DNA from: Smallanthus sonchifolius
Taxonomy: Eukaryota > Streptophyta > Magnoliopsida > Asterales > Asteraceae
DNA: 64,000 nucleotides
NCBI GenBank assembly: GCA_023525975.1
Contig: CM042018.1
Coordinates: 72,857,001-72,921,000, forward strand
Direction: 5' to 3'
Shown: positions 30,209 through 41,029 of the stretch, piece after piece
Numbering within the stretch: the first letter of the stretch is position 1
Layout of the letters: the number at the start of each line of letters is the position of its first letter
The notes under the pieces: generated by a model
Told to the model about the DNA's origin: nothing
Seen by the model: only the letters and a program-made list of their open reading frames with translations
The model's database searches: none
Position numbers and translations under genes: made by a program

Positions 30209-30750
30209 TGTTGAACCACTTTCATGTGACAAACACTCTGGATAGATAGAGTCTTAGTCTTAGGTTGTTTTGTCTTGTTTGTAATTGTCTTTGTATGTAA
30301 GAGTCTTTATGTATTAGTTTATCGAGTTGTATTTACTTTTACATATTGAATGTTGCAAAATTCTCTAAGTGTTTTGTGCACTTGTAAGTGCGCAGGAGAA
30401 AGCTCCTGCGTACTTGGCAAGTACGCAAGAGTAACTTTGCGTACTTGCTAAGTACGCAAGAGAATTTTGCCCTGCGCAGTTGCTAAGTGTGCAGGCATCA
30501 GGTCCTGTATAAATAGGATAGATTGACAGAAGTTAAGTACGCAGACATAGATGCAAATACGCAGATTGTAATCTCAGTGCTTTTCTCTGTAACCTTTAAG
30601 TGTTTATAATACAAAGAACGTGTAAAGTGTTTTCACTTGTCGGTTTACTTTGTTTAGCTAGACTCTCTGCCTAGTCACGTGCATTCCGCACCCGGTCCGA
30701 CTAGTAGACCCACTTGCATGTGACGATCCGCCACACCCGAGGGACCTACA
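30209..30750 (+). repeat. Ty1-S 3' LTR
   Basis: TGTTGAACC to GGGACCTACA, 542 bp, followed by the GAGTG duplication. It keeps the palindrome array (30375-30494) and TATAAATA (30508-30515). About 25 substitutions relative to the 5' LTR by eye. Confidence 0.95.
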
Positions 30751-30755
30751 GAGTG

Positions 30756-31989
30756 TTTCTCGATCGAATTTTATGCATAATTAGAACTTGTGTGACTTTT
30801 ACATATCAAGATCATGAACTAGTAGAAGTACGAAAGTGATTGAGGCACCTAGGACTTATTACCCTTATATATTATCATTAAACCCAAAATATCAAAAACA
30901 ATATCCGCCTAGATAGTCCTCTGAGCCTTAGCCTTTTCTTTTGTACTACCCACAATTATCACCAAATCAGCTTTTCGTAAACACCGGATATTGTTTAACT
31001 GTCTTCGAGATAGAAAAATATTAGACTATCTTATGTTGTTATTTCACGCTTACAACCATTGAAGAAATTTGGAAAGAATCTGTTTCACTCAAAAGAATGG
31101 AATATACAAGAAGAAAGTATATGAATTAGAAAGAAACAACCGAAAGATATACAAGAATGATATGGAAAAATTATTTCAAGGAAATTGAGGAAAATAATTA
31201 TTGAAAAATTAGTCTTGATGATATGTTGTCTAAAAAAAAGAAAAAATATATAGAAAACTGAGAAAAGAAAACGAAAAGAGAGAAGTTGGTATTTTACCGG
31301 TTAGACTTTAAAGAGCTGGATATGCATTCTTTTGATTTCAATTTACTTTCTTGTATTCATTTCGCAAAGCTTGAATTACCACCCGAACTCCGAGAGAATG
31401 TTTTCAAAGCAACAAGTGATGAGAGAAAACGGTGGCGCAAGAAAGAACAACTACCACCATTATGTGGCTTGTCAAAAGGCGCCACTAAAATAAGAGCCAA
31501 AAGATACGACAAATATGTGAAGGGTGAAAAGTGGAGTCACGATGGAAAGTGTAGCAAGAATCAAACTTATTCCCAACATAAGTATACGCATCTGATCAAA
31601 GTAAGTGCTGTTAGGCTAAAAGCCGAATGTCCCATACGGAAAGGCAGTAATGTGTACTACACAACGAGGGAAGAGTTGAGATGGATAAGAGATCTCGGTT
31701 TTGGCAATCTGACCATAAATGAGCCCTTAGATTAGTCATACCCTCATGATCTGGTTAATGTAGAGGGACCCGCTAGTATTTTCCATCTTAAGCCATGAAG
31801 CCGTTGTAACATCCATTATTTTCTTCTGCTTGTTTTGTGCAATAATAATATTTCAATTTCAATTCTGGTTCATTGTATTGTGACACATTAACCATAATTA
31901 CAATATGTATCATATCCGGATTTTCATTCCTAAATTTCACTTCATGGTTCTACTAAATATATATCTGTATATACATATATATATATATA
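30756..31989 (+). other. Continuation of the Athila-like remnant and unassigned AT-rich sequence
   Basis: Follows directly from 17173 once Ty1-S and one GAGTG are removed. It contains AT-rich sequence, one unrecognised open frame (31322-31735), and an AT microsatellite at 31970-31989 where Ty3-C inserted. I could not place its origin beyond the first part. Confidence 0.4.
31322..31735 (+). CDS. Unrecognised basic protein, 137 codons
   Basis: The first ATG of an open frame (31286-31735) is at 31322 (MHSFDFNLLSCIHFAKLELP) and the frame ends at TAG 31733-31735. It is rich in Lys/Arg with several Cys: RKRWRKKEQLPPLCGLSKGA, KYVKGEKWSHDGKCSKNQ, LKAECPIRKGSNVYYTTREE. It lies in the old remnant between Ty1-S and Ty3-C, not inside either. 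No stop interrupts it although its surroundings are decayed, which may be chance. No family recognised, and no promoter or intron evidence. Confidence 0.3.
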   Translation: MHSFDFNLLSCIHFAKLELPPELRENVFKATSDERKRWRKKEQLPPLCGLSKGATKIRAKRYDKYVKGEKWSHDGKCSKNQTYSQHKYTHLIKVSAVRLKAECPIRKGSNVYYTTREELRWIRDLGFGNLTINEPLD

Positions 31990-34094
31990 TGTAAGGCCCC
32001 TTTCTTGGGTAACCTCACTTGTTGGATTTACTCATAAACATAGTCATAAATACTGAACTTAAATTAAAAACATTCATCATTCAATTACATTTCATTACAG
32101 CGGAAGTCTTAACAATTAAAAACACAACATTGTCTTAACAGACAAAAGTGGGATATCAGTCTTGTGTCGGGTAACCTTCACGCCCTCGCACGACCTTTTC
32201 TTCCTTTACCTGAAATGTATACTAAAGTCAGCTAACGCTGGTGAGTTCTAGTTTAATGCGTTTAGATATAAACATTCTTTTCTTTACTTCATAAGTAAAC
32301 ATTAATATAAAGTCATTCATATAAATACGTATTCATAGCTTTTGCTTTTCTTTCATCTTTCTTTTCTTTATTAATGTGATTACATATATATATATGCGTT
32401 CACCCTTTTTCTTTCACTTTTCTTAACATTCTTTACTTATCTTTCTTACGTGATTACATAGATATGCATTCACCTTTACTTTCTTTACCATTTATTGGTC
32501 ATACACATAACGGTGATCAACCCATCTTACGGTACGTATGTCACAAAGACATACGCCCTTGAGCTACCGTCGTAGCCCTTTTACTCGTCCGGTCCTAGAA
32601 ACCGTCCGCCTTAACTTCCGTCCGACCAACCTTCGGCCGTCCTTCTTTACCGTCCTACCGTCGTAGTCCGTCATATTCGCCCGTCTGCCCTAAGGCATCC
32701 GTTTCCCACTTGAACTAATTATGCAGCCGCATATTGATTTAGCGTCTTACTCCACCGTAGTGGCCTTTATTTAGTCTACCTTTCTAGACTTCCTTCTCTA
32801 GCTGCATAATAGTCAAGTGGTCGTCCGTCTACCGTAGTAGTCGTTAGCTTCGTTTCCGTCCATAACGTATACTTACATTCTTCGCATGCAATATATATTT
32901 ATAAAGCAAGGTTTCATTTATTTACGTTATACCATTCATTCATTCATTCTTTGCAAACATACGTGTCGTTCTTTGTTCGTAATTTATTATTCGCATTCAT
33001 ATGTATCTACACATATACCTTAATATATCACGTATGATCACATTGACATTCATTTCATTTATTCATTTAGTGTATACACTTCAGCCCCAAAACATTTATA
33101 AATTATTTGCACATAACTTAGAAGGGGGCACATAAAACTCACCTGATGAGTAGTTTCTGTAATACACTTAGCTGGCTACTGAGCTTCACTAATGTCACTC
33201 ACGATCTGTATAATAAAGTCATATACATAAGGTAGTGCTCCTAGATGACACTAGACATTATTATGCTTGAACCTAGTAGTTTCGATTGATTAGCTTACAT
33301 CGAAACTTGGTAGTTTCGATAGGTTGTTCCTGTCGAAACTTGGTAGTTTCGATAGGTAGTTTCGGTAGGCTGCTTATGTCGAAACTTGGTAGTTTCGATA
33401 GGTTGTTCCTGTCGAAACTTGGTAGTTTCGATAGGTAGTTTCGATAGGTAACTTATGTATTATCTTAGCTTCGGATCGGGGGCTCATATCGAAACTATGG
33501 TAGTTTCGATTGGGTCTGCATACATCGAAACTAAGTAGTTTCGATGGGTCTGCACATATCGAAACTAAGTAGTTTCGATAGACCTGCACATATCGCCTTC
33601 CCCAAAAATCTGAATGTTCTGCATGCGAATCTGATCATGTCGATATCTAAATTTTCTTTGATCAAAACGTTCGTTTTTCATACTAGATGCTATACCTAAG
33701 TTCACTTTCAAGTTTCATCCGCAAAATCGTTATCTTTTAGCCAAAACCCGAAACTTCCCAAAATGAACAAAAACTCATAATGTGATCGAATCGTTACCTG
33801 GATTGTAATTCTGATTCGGAGGTTTTGCTCACGGGAACAACAGCAACGTTCTCCTGAATTCCCGAGTTGATCCGTCACTTTCTCTCTCTAGACCCGAGCT
33901 CTCCTTTCTCTCTCTAAAAGCTGCGTGAGTTGGGGAAATGAGCAGGGAAGAGGGCTGCCTTGCCTCTTATGTGCAATGGGCTTCCCTCGGCCCATTGGAG
34001 CCGGGCCCAGGCCCGCTCTCTTTTTGTTTAAATATTCCGACTAAATCACTGGTCTCGTTATGTTTATTCGTTTTATTATTTTTGGGATGTTACA
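31990..34094 (-). repeat. Ty3-C 3' LTR (left copy)
   Basis: TGTAAGGCCCC to GGGATGTTACA, 2105 bp. It keeps the ~100 bases at about 32209-32308 that the right copy lost, and one extra TCGAAACTTGGTAGTTTCGA unit near 33300-33366. Array at 33273-33580. Confidence 0.95.
33273..33580. repeat. TCGAAACTTGGTAGTTTCGA palindrome array, left LTR
   Basis: Seven or so imperfect palindromes of TCGAAACT..AGTTTCGA with spacers such as TAGGTTGTTCCTG. Units come in two forms, ACTTGGTAGT and ACTAAGTAGT. The right LTR has one unit fewer (40240-40515). Confidence 0.92.
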
Positions 34095-34108
34095 AGTCTA
34101 CCCTCCTT
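34095..34108 (-). other. Polypurine tract of Ty3-C
   Basis: The minus strand reads AAGGAGGGTAGACT immediately before the 3' LTR. Its adjacency to 34094 fits the plus-strand primer site. Confidence 0.8.
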
Positions 34109-34133
34109 AAAGAGGTTTCGTCCTCGAAACTGT

Positions 34134-37100
34134 TCATACGTTAAACAATTTAGGGTATAGTCCCCTCATCTCGTCTTCCTTTTCCCATGTAGCTTCTGAC
34201 CCTTTTCTGTGCTTCCATTGTATCTTGACTAACGGTATCGACTTATTGCGTAGTCGTTTTTCAGCTCGGTCAAGAATGGCTATTGGTTCCTCTACATAAT
34301 TTAGACTATTATCCACTTCGATCTCGTCGTAAGGTATGTGAGCTGTGTCGTCAGCTAGGCACTTGCGTAAGTGGGACACGTGGAACGTAGGGTGTATTCC
34401 ATTAAGCTCAACGGGTAGGTCGAGTCTGTAAGCAACTTGACCCACTCTCGCTAAAATCTTGAAAGGCCCGACAAACCTTGGACTTAGTTTGCCACGCTTC
34501 CTGAATCGAATGATTCCTTTCCACGGAGACACTTTCAATAGTACCATATCCCCTACTTGAAACTCTAAATCCCTTCTTCTCTTATCCGCGTATGATTTCT
34601 GTCTGTCTTTTGCGGCTTTCATTCGAGCCTTTATTTGTTCAAATTTCTCAGAAGTAGCTTTGACCACTTCGAGACTTGCGAAGTCCTTTTGTCCAATTTC
34701 CCCCCAACAAACCGGGGTCCTACATCTCCTTCCATACAACATTTCAAATGGCGGCATGCCAATGGTTGAGTGATAGCTGTTGTTATATGAAAATTCTGCC
34801 AATGGTAGATGGTTGTCCCAACTCCCACCGAAGTCAATGATACAGGCCCGGAGCATGTCCTCCAAGGTCTGAATGGTTCTTTCAGATTGACCATCGGTCT
34901 GAGGGTGGTAAGCGGTGCTGATGTTCAGTCTAGTGCCCATCGCTTCGTTGAATTTCTTCCAAAATCTGGATGTGAATCTAGTATCCCTGTCGGACACAAT
35001 TGACAGTGGCATACCATGTCTGCTCACAATTTCCTTGATAAATACTTCTGCTAGCTTTTCAGACGAAGAAGTCTCACGTATTGGCAAGAAGTGAGCACTC
35101 TTTGTCAAGCGGTCGACGATCACCCAAATGGTGTCATTGCCTTTAGCTGTTCGCGGTAGCTTGGTAATGAAGTCCATTGTGATCTCCTCCCACTTCCATT
35201 CTGGTATTGGCAAAGGCTGCATTTTACCGCATGGTTTCTGGTGCTCGGCCTTAACTAGTGAACACGTTAGGCACTTGTTCACGTACTCGGTCACATCATT
35301 CTTCATGCTAGGCCACCAGTATTCTTTCTTCAAGTCTTGATACATTTTGTTTGTCTCGGGGTGGATAGAATAGCGAGACTTATGGGCCTCATCAAGTATT
35401 TTGGCTCTAAGCTCGCCAAGCTTAGGTATCCACATTCGGCCAAACCTAGTTCGTACACCGTATGCATTTGCATCCAAGTTCCCTTGTTGTCCTACTATTC
35501 TTTCCCGTTTCACATTTCTTTCTAACAGCGCTTCATCTTGTGCTTTTGCTATTTCACCCATCCAATCTGGTGTTATAATCAGCTGACACGCTTTGATCCG
35601 GATAGGTGCCGATTCTTCCTTTCTACTTAAAGCGTCGGCCACTACGTTTGCCTTGCCCGGATGGTACAATATCTCACAGTCATAGTCTTTCAATAGCTCT
35701 AACCACCTTCTTTGTCTCATGTTTAATTCCTTTTGTTCGAAAAAGTACTTCAGGCTTTTGTGATCGGAGTAAATGGTGCATTTAACTCCATACAGATAGT
35801 GCCTCCATATTTTCAACGCGAAAACTACTGCTGCTAATTCTAGATCGTGTGTTGGGTAGTTAACCTCGTGAATCTTTAGTTGCCGCGATGCATAAGCAAT
35901 TACCTTTCCTCTTTGCATGAGTACGCACCCTAAACCTTGCCCTGAAGCGTCAGAGTAGACTACCAAGTCTTCATTTCCCTCAGGTAGTGTTAAGACTGGA
36001 GCTTGAGTTAATCGTGGCTTAAGTTCTTCAAACGCGTTGTTTTGGGTTGGACCCCATTCATACTTTACTTCCTTCCGTGTCAGTTTGGTTAGTGGCGAGG
36101 CAATTCTTGAGAAGTCTTGAATGAACCTTCGATAGTAGCCTGCCAATCCTAGAAAACTTCGTATCTCTGTTGGTGTCTTTGGGATGTTCCATTCCTTTAC
36201 TGTCTCGATCTTTGCAGGATCCACCATGATGCCGTTTGGGTTTATTACATGACCTAGGAATTGGACTTCCCTAAGCCAGAACGCGCATTTGGAGAATTTT
36301 GCGTACAACTTTTCCTGCTTTAGCACCTCCAGAACCTCCCTTAGGTGACAGTGGTGATCACCCTCGTTTTTTGAATATACCAGTATGTTGTCTATAAAAA
36401 CTATCACAGATCGATCCAACATGGGTCGACATACTCTATTCATCAAATCCATGAACGCTGCTGGTGCGTTAGTTAATCCGAAGGACATCACGAGAAACTC
36501 ATAATGCCCATAACGCGTGCGAAACGCGGTCTTTGGTACGTCTTCCTCTCTTACTTTCAACTGATGGTAACCCGACCTAAGATCGATCTTTGAGAACCAA
36601 CTCGCACCTTGTAGTTGATCAAAAAGGTCGTCTATCCTGGGCAGTGGGTATTTGTTCTTTACTGTCCTCTTGTTCAGTTCGCGGTAGTCAATGCACATGC
36701 GCATGCTGCCGTCCTTCTTCTTTACAAATAGTACCGGAGCGCCCCATGGTGAGATGCTCGGTCTAATAAATCCTTTTTCTGTTAGTTCCTCTAGTTGAGA
36801 CATCAATTCTTTCATTTCTGACGGAGCCAATCGGTAGGGGGCTTTGGCAACGGGCTCAGCTCCTGGCAATAAATCAATCTGAAATTCTATTTCCCGATCG
36901 GGTGGTAACCCAGGTAGATCCTTAGGGAATACTTCCGGAAAGTTGCACACCACGGGTACATTCTTGAGTTCTTTCATTTTCATTCTATCATCAATAACAT
37001 ATGCCAGATAAGCTTCGCAACCGTGCCTCATGTGACTTTCGGCCTTGATCATCGAGATGACGTTTGGCATCGTGCAATTCCAATCCCCATAAACCGTAAT

Positions 37101-38177
37101 TGGACTGCCGCTAGGAGCTTTTAGGTGTACCCTCTTACGTTTGCATATGATTTGAGCTTCGTTGGCAGCTAACCAATCCATACCCAATACTATATCGAAT
37201 CCTCCTAAGGTAAGAAGGAATAATCTAGATGGAAACTTATGTCCCTTTATTTCTATGATGCAATCCTCTGTTACTTGGAATACTTCCGAATTTTTACCCA
37301 CGGCAGTTTGTACGCTAAAGGCCTTTACTATGGTGTTGATAGTGCAATCCAATTTACGACTAAATGCATTTGATATGAAGCTTTTACTAGCACCAGAGTC
37401 AAATAAAATAGCAGCATGTTCATCATTTACTAGAAACGTACCTGATACGACATCAAGGTTTCCTCTTGCTTCTTCCTCAGTCAAGGCATAGGCACGAGTC
37501 CTTGCCTTAGGCTGTTCCTGCTCCCTATCCTTTCCCGAACCAGATTGGCCGGCCTTCCTGCACTTCTTTGTCAAATGTCCAAACAATCCACATACTTGAC
37601 ACTTGACGTCTCTTACACATTCTCGGGAGAAGTGCCCCGGCTTCCCGCACTTATAGCATGTGGTGGTGCCAATTTTACATTCGCCAAGATGTTGCCTTCC
37701 ACATTTCTTGCAAGTTTCATATTCATCCAACCTTGGCTTCTTAGTTTCCGTTGTTACATTCCCTCTCCCGGTTCCTCTAGACGGGTTCTCCCACTTTCTC
37801 TTTTGGGTTTCTGTTGGTGGGTCCTCATTGGCATAATTGTCGTAGACAATTCCGCTCAGGTTCACTACCGAATCGAAGGTCGAGGGTAGGTTGGCTTTCA
37901 CGTGGACACGGACCCTTTGAGGTAGGCCCTTCACATAATACTTGATCATTCGCTCTTCTGTCTCCACCAGGTGGGGTACTAGCTGAGCCAACTCATTGAA
38001 TCTAGAAGTGTACTGGCGGTGTGTCTTGTTGCCAGCCTTAAGGTTTAGGAATTCATTTTCCACGCGATCAATTTCGTTCTGGGACAGAACTTTTGAATTA
38101 CCAGCTTTTTCAGTTCTTCCCATGTCATTCTTGCAAGAGCATTTGGGGACTTTGTCCTCTGAATGTTCCTCCACCAA
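34134..38177 (-). CDS. Ty3-C Gag (C-terminal part)-Pol polyprotein, RT active site lost
   Basis: A 1347-codon open frame; its first ~30 codons come from a shifted reading of Gag, and true Gag-Pol sequence starts near NEIDRVENEFLNLKAGN. Order with codon numbers: knuckles CYKCGKPGHFSREC (~172) and CQVCGLFGHLTKKC; protease DSGASKSF (~258); RT (PYRLAPSEMKEL ~445) with FIDNILVY at ~595; RNase H (SDASGQGLGCVLM, YSDHKSLKYF); integrase zinc domain, MDFITKLPR (~1000), VSDRDTRFTSRFW (~1061), and QTDGQSERT; C-terminal GPFKILARVGQVAYRL, then a chromodomain-like end (PIAILDRAEKRLRNKSIPLV .. ATWEKEDEMRGLYPKLF). In the RT motif the second Asp is Asn: codon 36389-36387 is AAC where GAC is expected. This should abolish polymerase activity. 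Confidence 0.93.
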   Translation of the reverse strand: MVEEHSEDKVPKCSCKNDMGRTEKAGNSKVLSQNEIDRVENEFLNLKAGNKTHRQYTSRFNELAQLVPHLVETEERMIKYYVKGLPQRVRVHVKANLPSTFDSVVNLSGIVYDNYANEDPPTETQKRKWENPSRGTGRGNVTTETKKPRLDEYETCKKCGRQHLGECKIGTTTCYKCGKPGHFSRECVRDVKCQVCGLFGHLTKKCRKAGQSGSGKDREQEQPKARTRAYALTEEEARGNLDVVSGTFLVNDEHAAILFDSGASKSFISNAFSRKLDCTINTIVKAFSVQTAVGKNSEVFQVTEDCIIEIKGHKFPSRLFLLTLGGFDIVLGMDWLAANEAQIICKRKRVHLKAPSGSPITVYGDWNCTMPNVISMIKAESHMRHGCEAYLAYVIDDRMKMKELKNVPVVCNFPEVFPKDLPGLPPDREIEFQIDLLPGAEPVAKAPYRLAPSEMKELMSQLEELTEKGFIRPSISPWGAPVLFVKKKDGSMRMCIDYRELNKRTVKNKYPLPRIDDLFDQLQGASWFSKIDLRSGYHQLKVREEDVPKTAFRTRYGHYEFLVMSFGLTNAPAAFMDLMNRVCRPMLDRSVIVFIDNILVYSKNEGDHHCHLREVLEVLKQEKLYAKFSKCAFWLREVQFLGHVINPNGIMVDPAKIETVKEWNIPKTPTEIRSFLGLAGYYRRFIQDFSRIASPLTKLTRKEVKYEWGPTQNNAFEELKPRLTQAPVLTLPEGNEDLVVYSDASGQGLGCVLMQRGKVIAYASRQLKIHEVNYPTHDLELAAVVFALKIWRHYLYGVKCTIYSDHKSLKYFFEQKELNMRQRRWLELLKDYDCEILYHPGKANVVADALSRKEESAPIRIKACQLIITPDWMGEIAKAQDEALLERNVKRERIVGQQGNLDANAYGVRTRFGRMWIPKLGELRAKILDEAHKSRYSIHPETNKMYQDLKKEYWWPSMKNDVTEYVNKCLTCSLVKAEHQKPCGKMQPLPIPEWKWEEITMDFITKLPRTAKGNDTIWVIVDRLTKSAHFLPIRETSSSEKLAEVFIKEIVSRHGMPLSIVSDRDTRFTSRFWKKFNEAMGTRLNISTAYHPQTDGQSERTIQTLEDMLRACIIDFGGSWDNHLPLAEFSYNNSYHSTIGMPPFEMLYGRRCRTPVCWGEIGQKDFASLEVVKATSEKFEQIKARMKAAKDRQKSYADKRRRDLEFQVGDMVLLKVSPWKGIIRFRKRGKLSPRFVGPFKILARVGQVAYRLDLPVELNGIHPTFHVSHLRKCLADDTAHIPYDEIEVDNSLNYVEEPIAILDRAEKRLRNKSIPLVKIQWKHRKGSEATWEKEDEMRGLYPKLFNV

Positions 38178-38701
38178 CCTAGGGCCTCATTGGTGAAAGA
38201 ATGAGCAACATATTTAACAACCTGGTCGGGTCGACACTCGCTAATGTTGATTACAGCACTCATCCTTTCTATCCATTCAAGCGTAGCCACCGAATCCTTG
38301 CTGCCATCAAACTTGGGTGGGTCTCCATCCTTGAAACCTTTGTAAGTACACCCACGGTTGCTTGATACCACTTTTACTTCATCCCCGTCACTGTCATAAA
38401 TTTTCTCTTCATCGTTCCCTTCATCCTCTTCTTTGCTTTTCTTTAGTGCCTCAGATAGTAGGTCAGGCAATACCTTCCTCAAAGTGAGCACAACTTCACG
38501 GGCAATAGCATCCCTGACTTCAGGTTCCAACTGTATAGGCCCTGGACTGTCGTTCCTAATTGGGGTCACTTCTGTTTCGTGCACACTTTCTGTGTGCTCT
38601 GCGTGCACACTCTCTTCTTCTTCAAATCTCGGGTTCAGCGGAGGTCTACCTCGTCGGCCAGTGCGACCACCTCGAGGTCCTGTTCTTCCTCCCCCAGCCA
38701 T
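38045..38701 (-). pseudogene. Ty3-C Gag N-terminal part, frameshifted
   Basis: Starts at ATG 38701 (MAGGGRTGPRGGRTGRRG, Gly/Arg-rich as in Ty3-A). An acidic middle and the Gag core follow (DPPKFDGSKDSVATLEWIER, NEALGWWRNIQRT, MTWEELKKLVIQKFCP). Near 38087 one A is missing relative to the expected reading into the next frame. The protein therefore ends early at 38045 while the true continuation is in the frame of 34134-38177. The interruption is a single-base loss. Confidence 0.88.
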
Positions 38702-39004
38702 AATTCTTAATTTCCTGATAGTTACAAAGGGAATACATCAATGTCATTTCTTCAGATCATAGTTTGGAACAGTACGAGCAAGGTAAAATCTTAATTACAG
38801 TGACCGGTTTGTGATTACTAATTTACATTGCTTTTCGGGTTCAAAACTCCTCAAATCAGTCATGGCATTAGCATCTATTTGTTCTAAGTTATGGTATCTA
38901 TTCTTATGCAAGAGCCTTAACTTCATTACTTACTTACCATGCTGGCGTTGGCGTTGGTTACCCATACTGACATCCGTGCGTTGGTCCCATAATCAGTTTG
39001 AGTC

Positions 39005-39024
39005 TAGACATTTAGGGATGTCTA
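39005..39024 (-). ncRNA. Short leader hairpin downstream of the primer site, Ty3-C
   Basis: TAGACAT (39005-39011) and ATGTCTA (39018-39024) form a 7-bp stem with a 6-base loop. It is placed as in Ty3-A (3002-3016); both lie before TCTCTCAAACTATTGCTCTG. One pair is C:G in Ty3-A and T:A here. Confidence 0.45.
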
Positions 39025-39040
39025 AATCTCTCAAACTATT

Positions 39041-39052
39041 GCTCTGATACCA
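39041..39052 (-). other. Primer binding site, initiator tRNA-Met type (Ty3-C)
   Basis: The minus strand reads TGGTATCAGAGC, four bases from the LTR edge at 39057. Confidence 0.93.
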
Positions 39053-39056
39053 AGCT

Positions 39057-41029
39057 TGTAAGGCCCCTTTCTCGGGTAACCTCACTTGTTGGATTTACTC
39101 ATAAACATAGTCATAAATACTGAACTTAAATTAAAAACATTCATCATTCAATTACATTTCATAACAGCGGAAGTCTTAACAATTAAAAACACAACATTGT
39201 CTTAACAGACAAAAGTGGGATGTCAGTCTTGTGTCGGGTAACCTTCACGCCCTCGCACGACCTTTTCTTCCTTTAAAGTCATTCATATAAATACGTATTC
39301 ATAGCTTTTGCTTTTCTTTCATCTTTCTTTTCTTTATTAATGTGATTACATATATATATATATGCGTTCACCCTTTTTCTTTCACTTTTCTTAACATTCT
39401 TTCCTTATCTTTCTTACGTGATTACATAGATATGCATTCACCTTTACTTTCTTTACCATTTATTGGTCATACACATAAGGGTGATCAACCCATCTTACGG
39501 TACGTATGTCACAAAGACATACGCCCTTGAGCTACCGTCGTAGCCCTTTTACTCGTCCGGTCCTAGAAACCGTCCGCCTTAACTTCCGTCCGACCAACCT
39601 TCGGCCGTCCTTCTTTACCGTCCTACCGTCGTAGTCCGTCATATTCGCCCGTCTGCCCTAAGGCATCCGTTTTCCACTTGAACTAATTATGCAGCCTCAT
39701 ATTGATTTAGCGTCTTACTCCACCGTAGTGGCCTTTATTTAGTCTACCTTTCTAGACTTCCTTCTCTAGCTGCATAATAGTCAAGTGGTCGTCCGTCTAC
39801 CGTAGTAGTCGTTAGCTTCGTTTCCGTCCATAACGTATACTTACATTCTTCGCATGTAATATATATTTATAAAGCAAGGTTTCATTTATTTACGTTATAC
39901 CATTCATTTATTCATTCTTTGCAAACATACGTGTCGTTCTTTGTTCGTAATTTATTATTCGCATTCATATGTATCTACACATATACCTTAATATATCACG
40001 TATGATCACATTGACATTCATTTCATTTATTCATTTAGTGTATACACTTCAGCCCCAAAACATTTATAAATCATTTGCACATAACTTAGAAGGGGGCACA
40101 TAAAACTCACCTGATGAGTAGTTTCTGTAATACACTTAGCTGGCTACTGAGCTTCACTAATGTCACTCACGATCTGTATAATAAAGTCATATACATAAGG
40201 TAGTGCTCCTAGATGACACTAGACATTACTATGCTTGAACCTAGTAGTTTCGATTGATTAGCTTACATCGAAACTTGGTAGTTTCGATAGGTAGTTTCGG
40301 TAGGCTGCTTATGTCGAAACTTGGTAGTTTCGATAGGTTGTTCCTGTCGAAACTTGGTAGTTTCGATAGGTAGTTTCGATAGGTAACTTATGTATTATCT
40401 TAGCTTCGGATCGGGGGCTCATATCGAAACTATGGTAGTTTCGATTGGGTCTGCATACATCGAAACTAAGTAGTTTCGATGGGTCTGCACATATCGAAAC
40501 TAAGTAGTTTCGATAGACCTGCACATATCGCCTTCCCCAAAAATCTGAATGTTCTGCATGCGAATCTGATCATGTCGATATCTAAATTTTCTTTGATCAA
40601 AACGTTCGTTTTTCATACTAGATGCTATACCTAAGTTCACTTTCAAGTTTCATCCGCAAAATCGTTATCTTTTAGCCAAAACCCGAAACTTCCCAAAACG
40701 AACAAAAACTCATAATGTGATCGAATCGTTACCTGGATTGTAATTCTGATTAGGAGGTTTTGCTCACGGGAACAGCAGCAACGTTCTCCTGAATTCCCGA
40801 GTTGATCCGTCACTTTCTCTCTCTAGACCCGAGCTCTCCTTTCTCTCTCTAAAAGCTATGTGAGTTGGGGAAATGAGCAGGGAAGAGGGCTGCCTTGCCT
40901 CTTATGTGCAATGGGCTTCCCTCGGCCCATTGGAGCCGGGCCCAGGCCCGCTCTCTTTTTGTTTAAATATTCCGACTAAATCACTGGTCTCGTTATGTTT
41001 ATTCGTTTTATTATTTTTGGGATGTTACA
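39057..41029 (-). repeat. Ty3-C 5' LTR (right copy)
   Basis: TGTAAGGCCCC to GGGATGTTACA, 1973 bp. It lacks about 100 bases after TTCCTTTA (near 39276) and one array unit. Otherwise almost identical to the left copy. Array at 40240-40515. Confidence 0.95.
40240..40515. repeat. TCGAAACTTGGTAGTTTCGA palindrome array, right LTR
   Basis: Same motif array as 33273-33580 with one ~33-bp unit fewer, so copy number changed after insertion or during reverse transcription. Confidence 0.92.

Larger units (their letters stand above)
17174..30750 (+). mobile_element. Ty1-S: complete SIRE-like Ty1/copia element with extra reading frames
   Basis: Both LTRs (17174-17699, 30209-30750), a primer site, a polypurine tract and 5-bp GAGTG target duplications (17169-17173, 30751-30755) define a 13,577-bp element. 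Order: long Gag with coiled coil, protease, integrase, reverse transcriptase, RNase H, a 2.2 kb spacer, then extra reading frames. Integrase before RT defines Ty1/copia. The length, the extended Gag and the post-pol coding fit the SIRE/Maximus lineage. By eye the LTRs differ at about 25 of 526 aligned bases plus a 16-bp indel, so the insertion is not recent. Many stops and two or more frameshifts make it defective. Confidence 0.93.
31990..41029 (-). mobile_element. Ty3-C: complete Tekay-like Ty3/gypsy element
   Basis: 9,040 bp, with both LTRs (31990-34094 and 39057-41029), primer site, polypurine tract, nearly intact gag-pol and 5-bp ATATA duplications (31985-31989, 41030-41034; in TA-rich DNA, so only moderately informative). 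By eye the LTRs differ at about 16 positions in some 1,970 (below 1%), plus a 100-bp deletion in the right LTR and one extra array unit in the left. A chromodomain-like tail and 2 kb LTRs point to Tekay chromoviruses. It is the youngest element here but disabled by a Gag frameshift and an RT active-site change. Confidence 0.95.
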
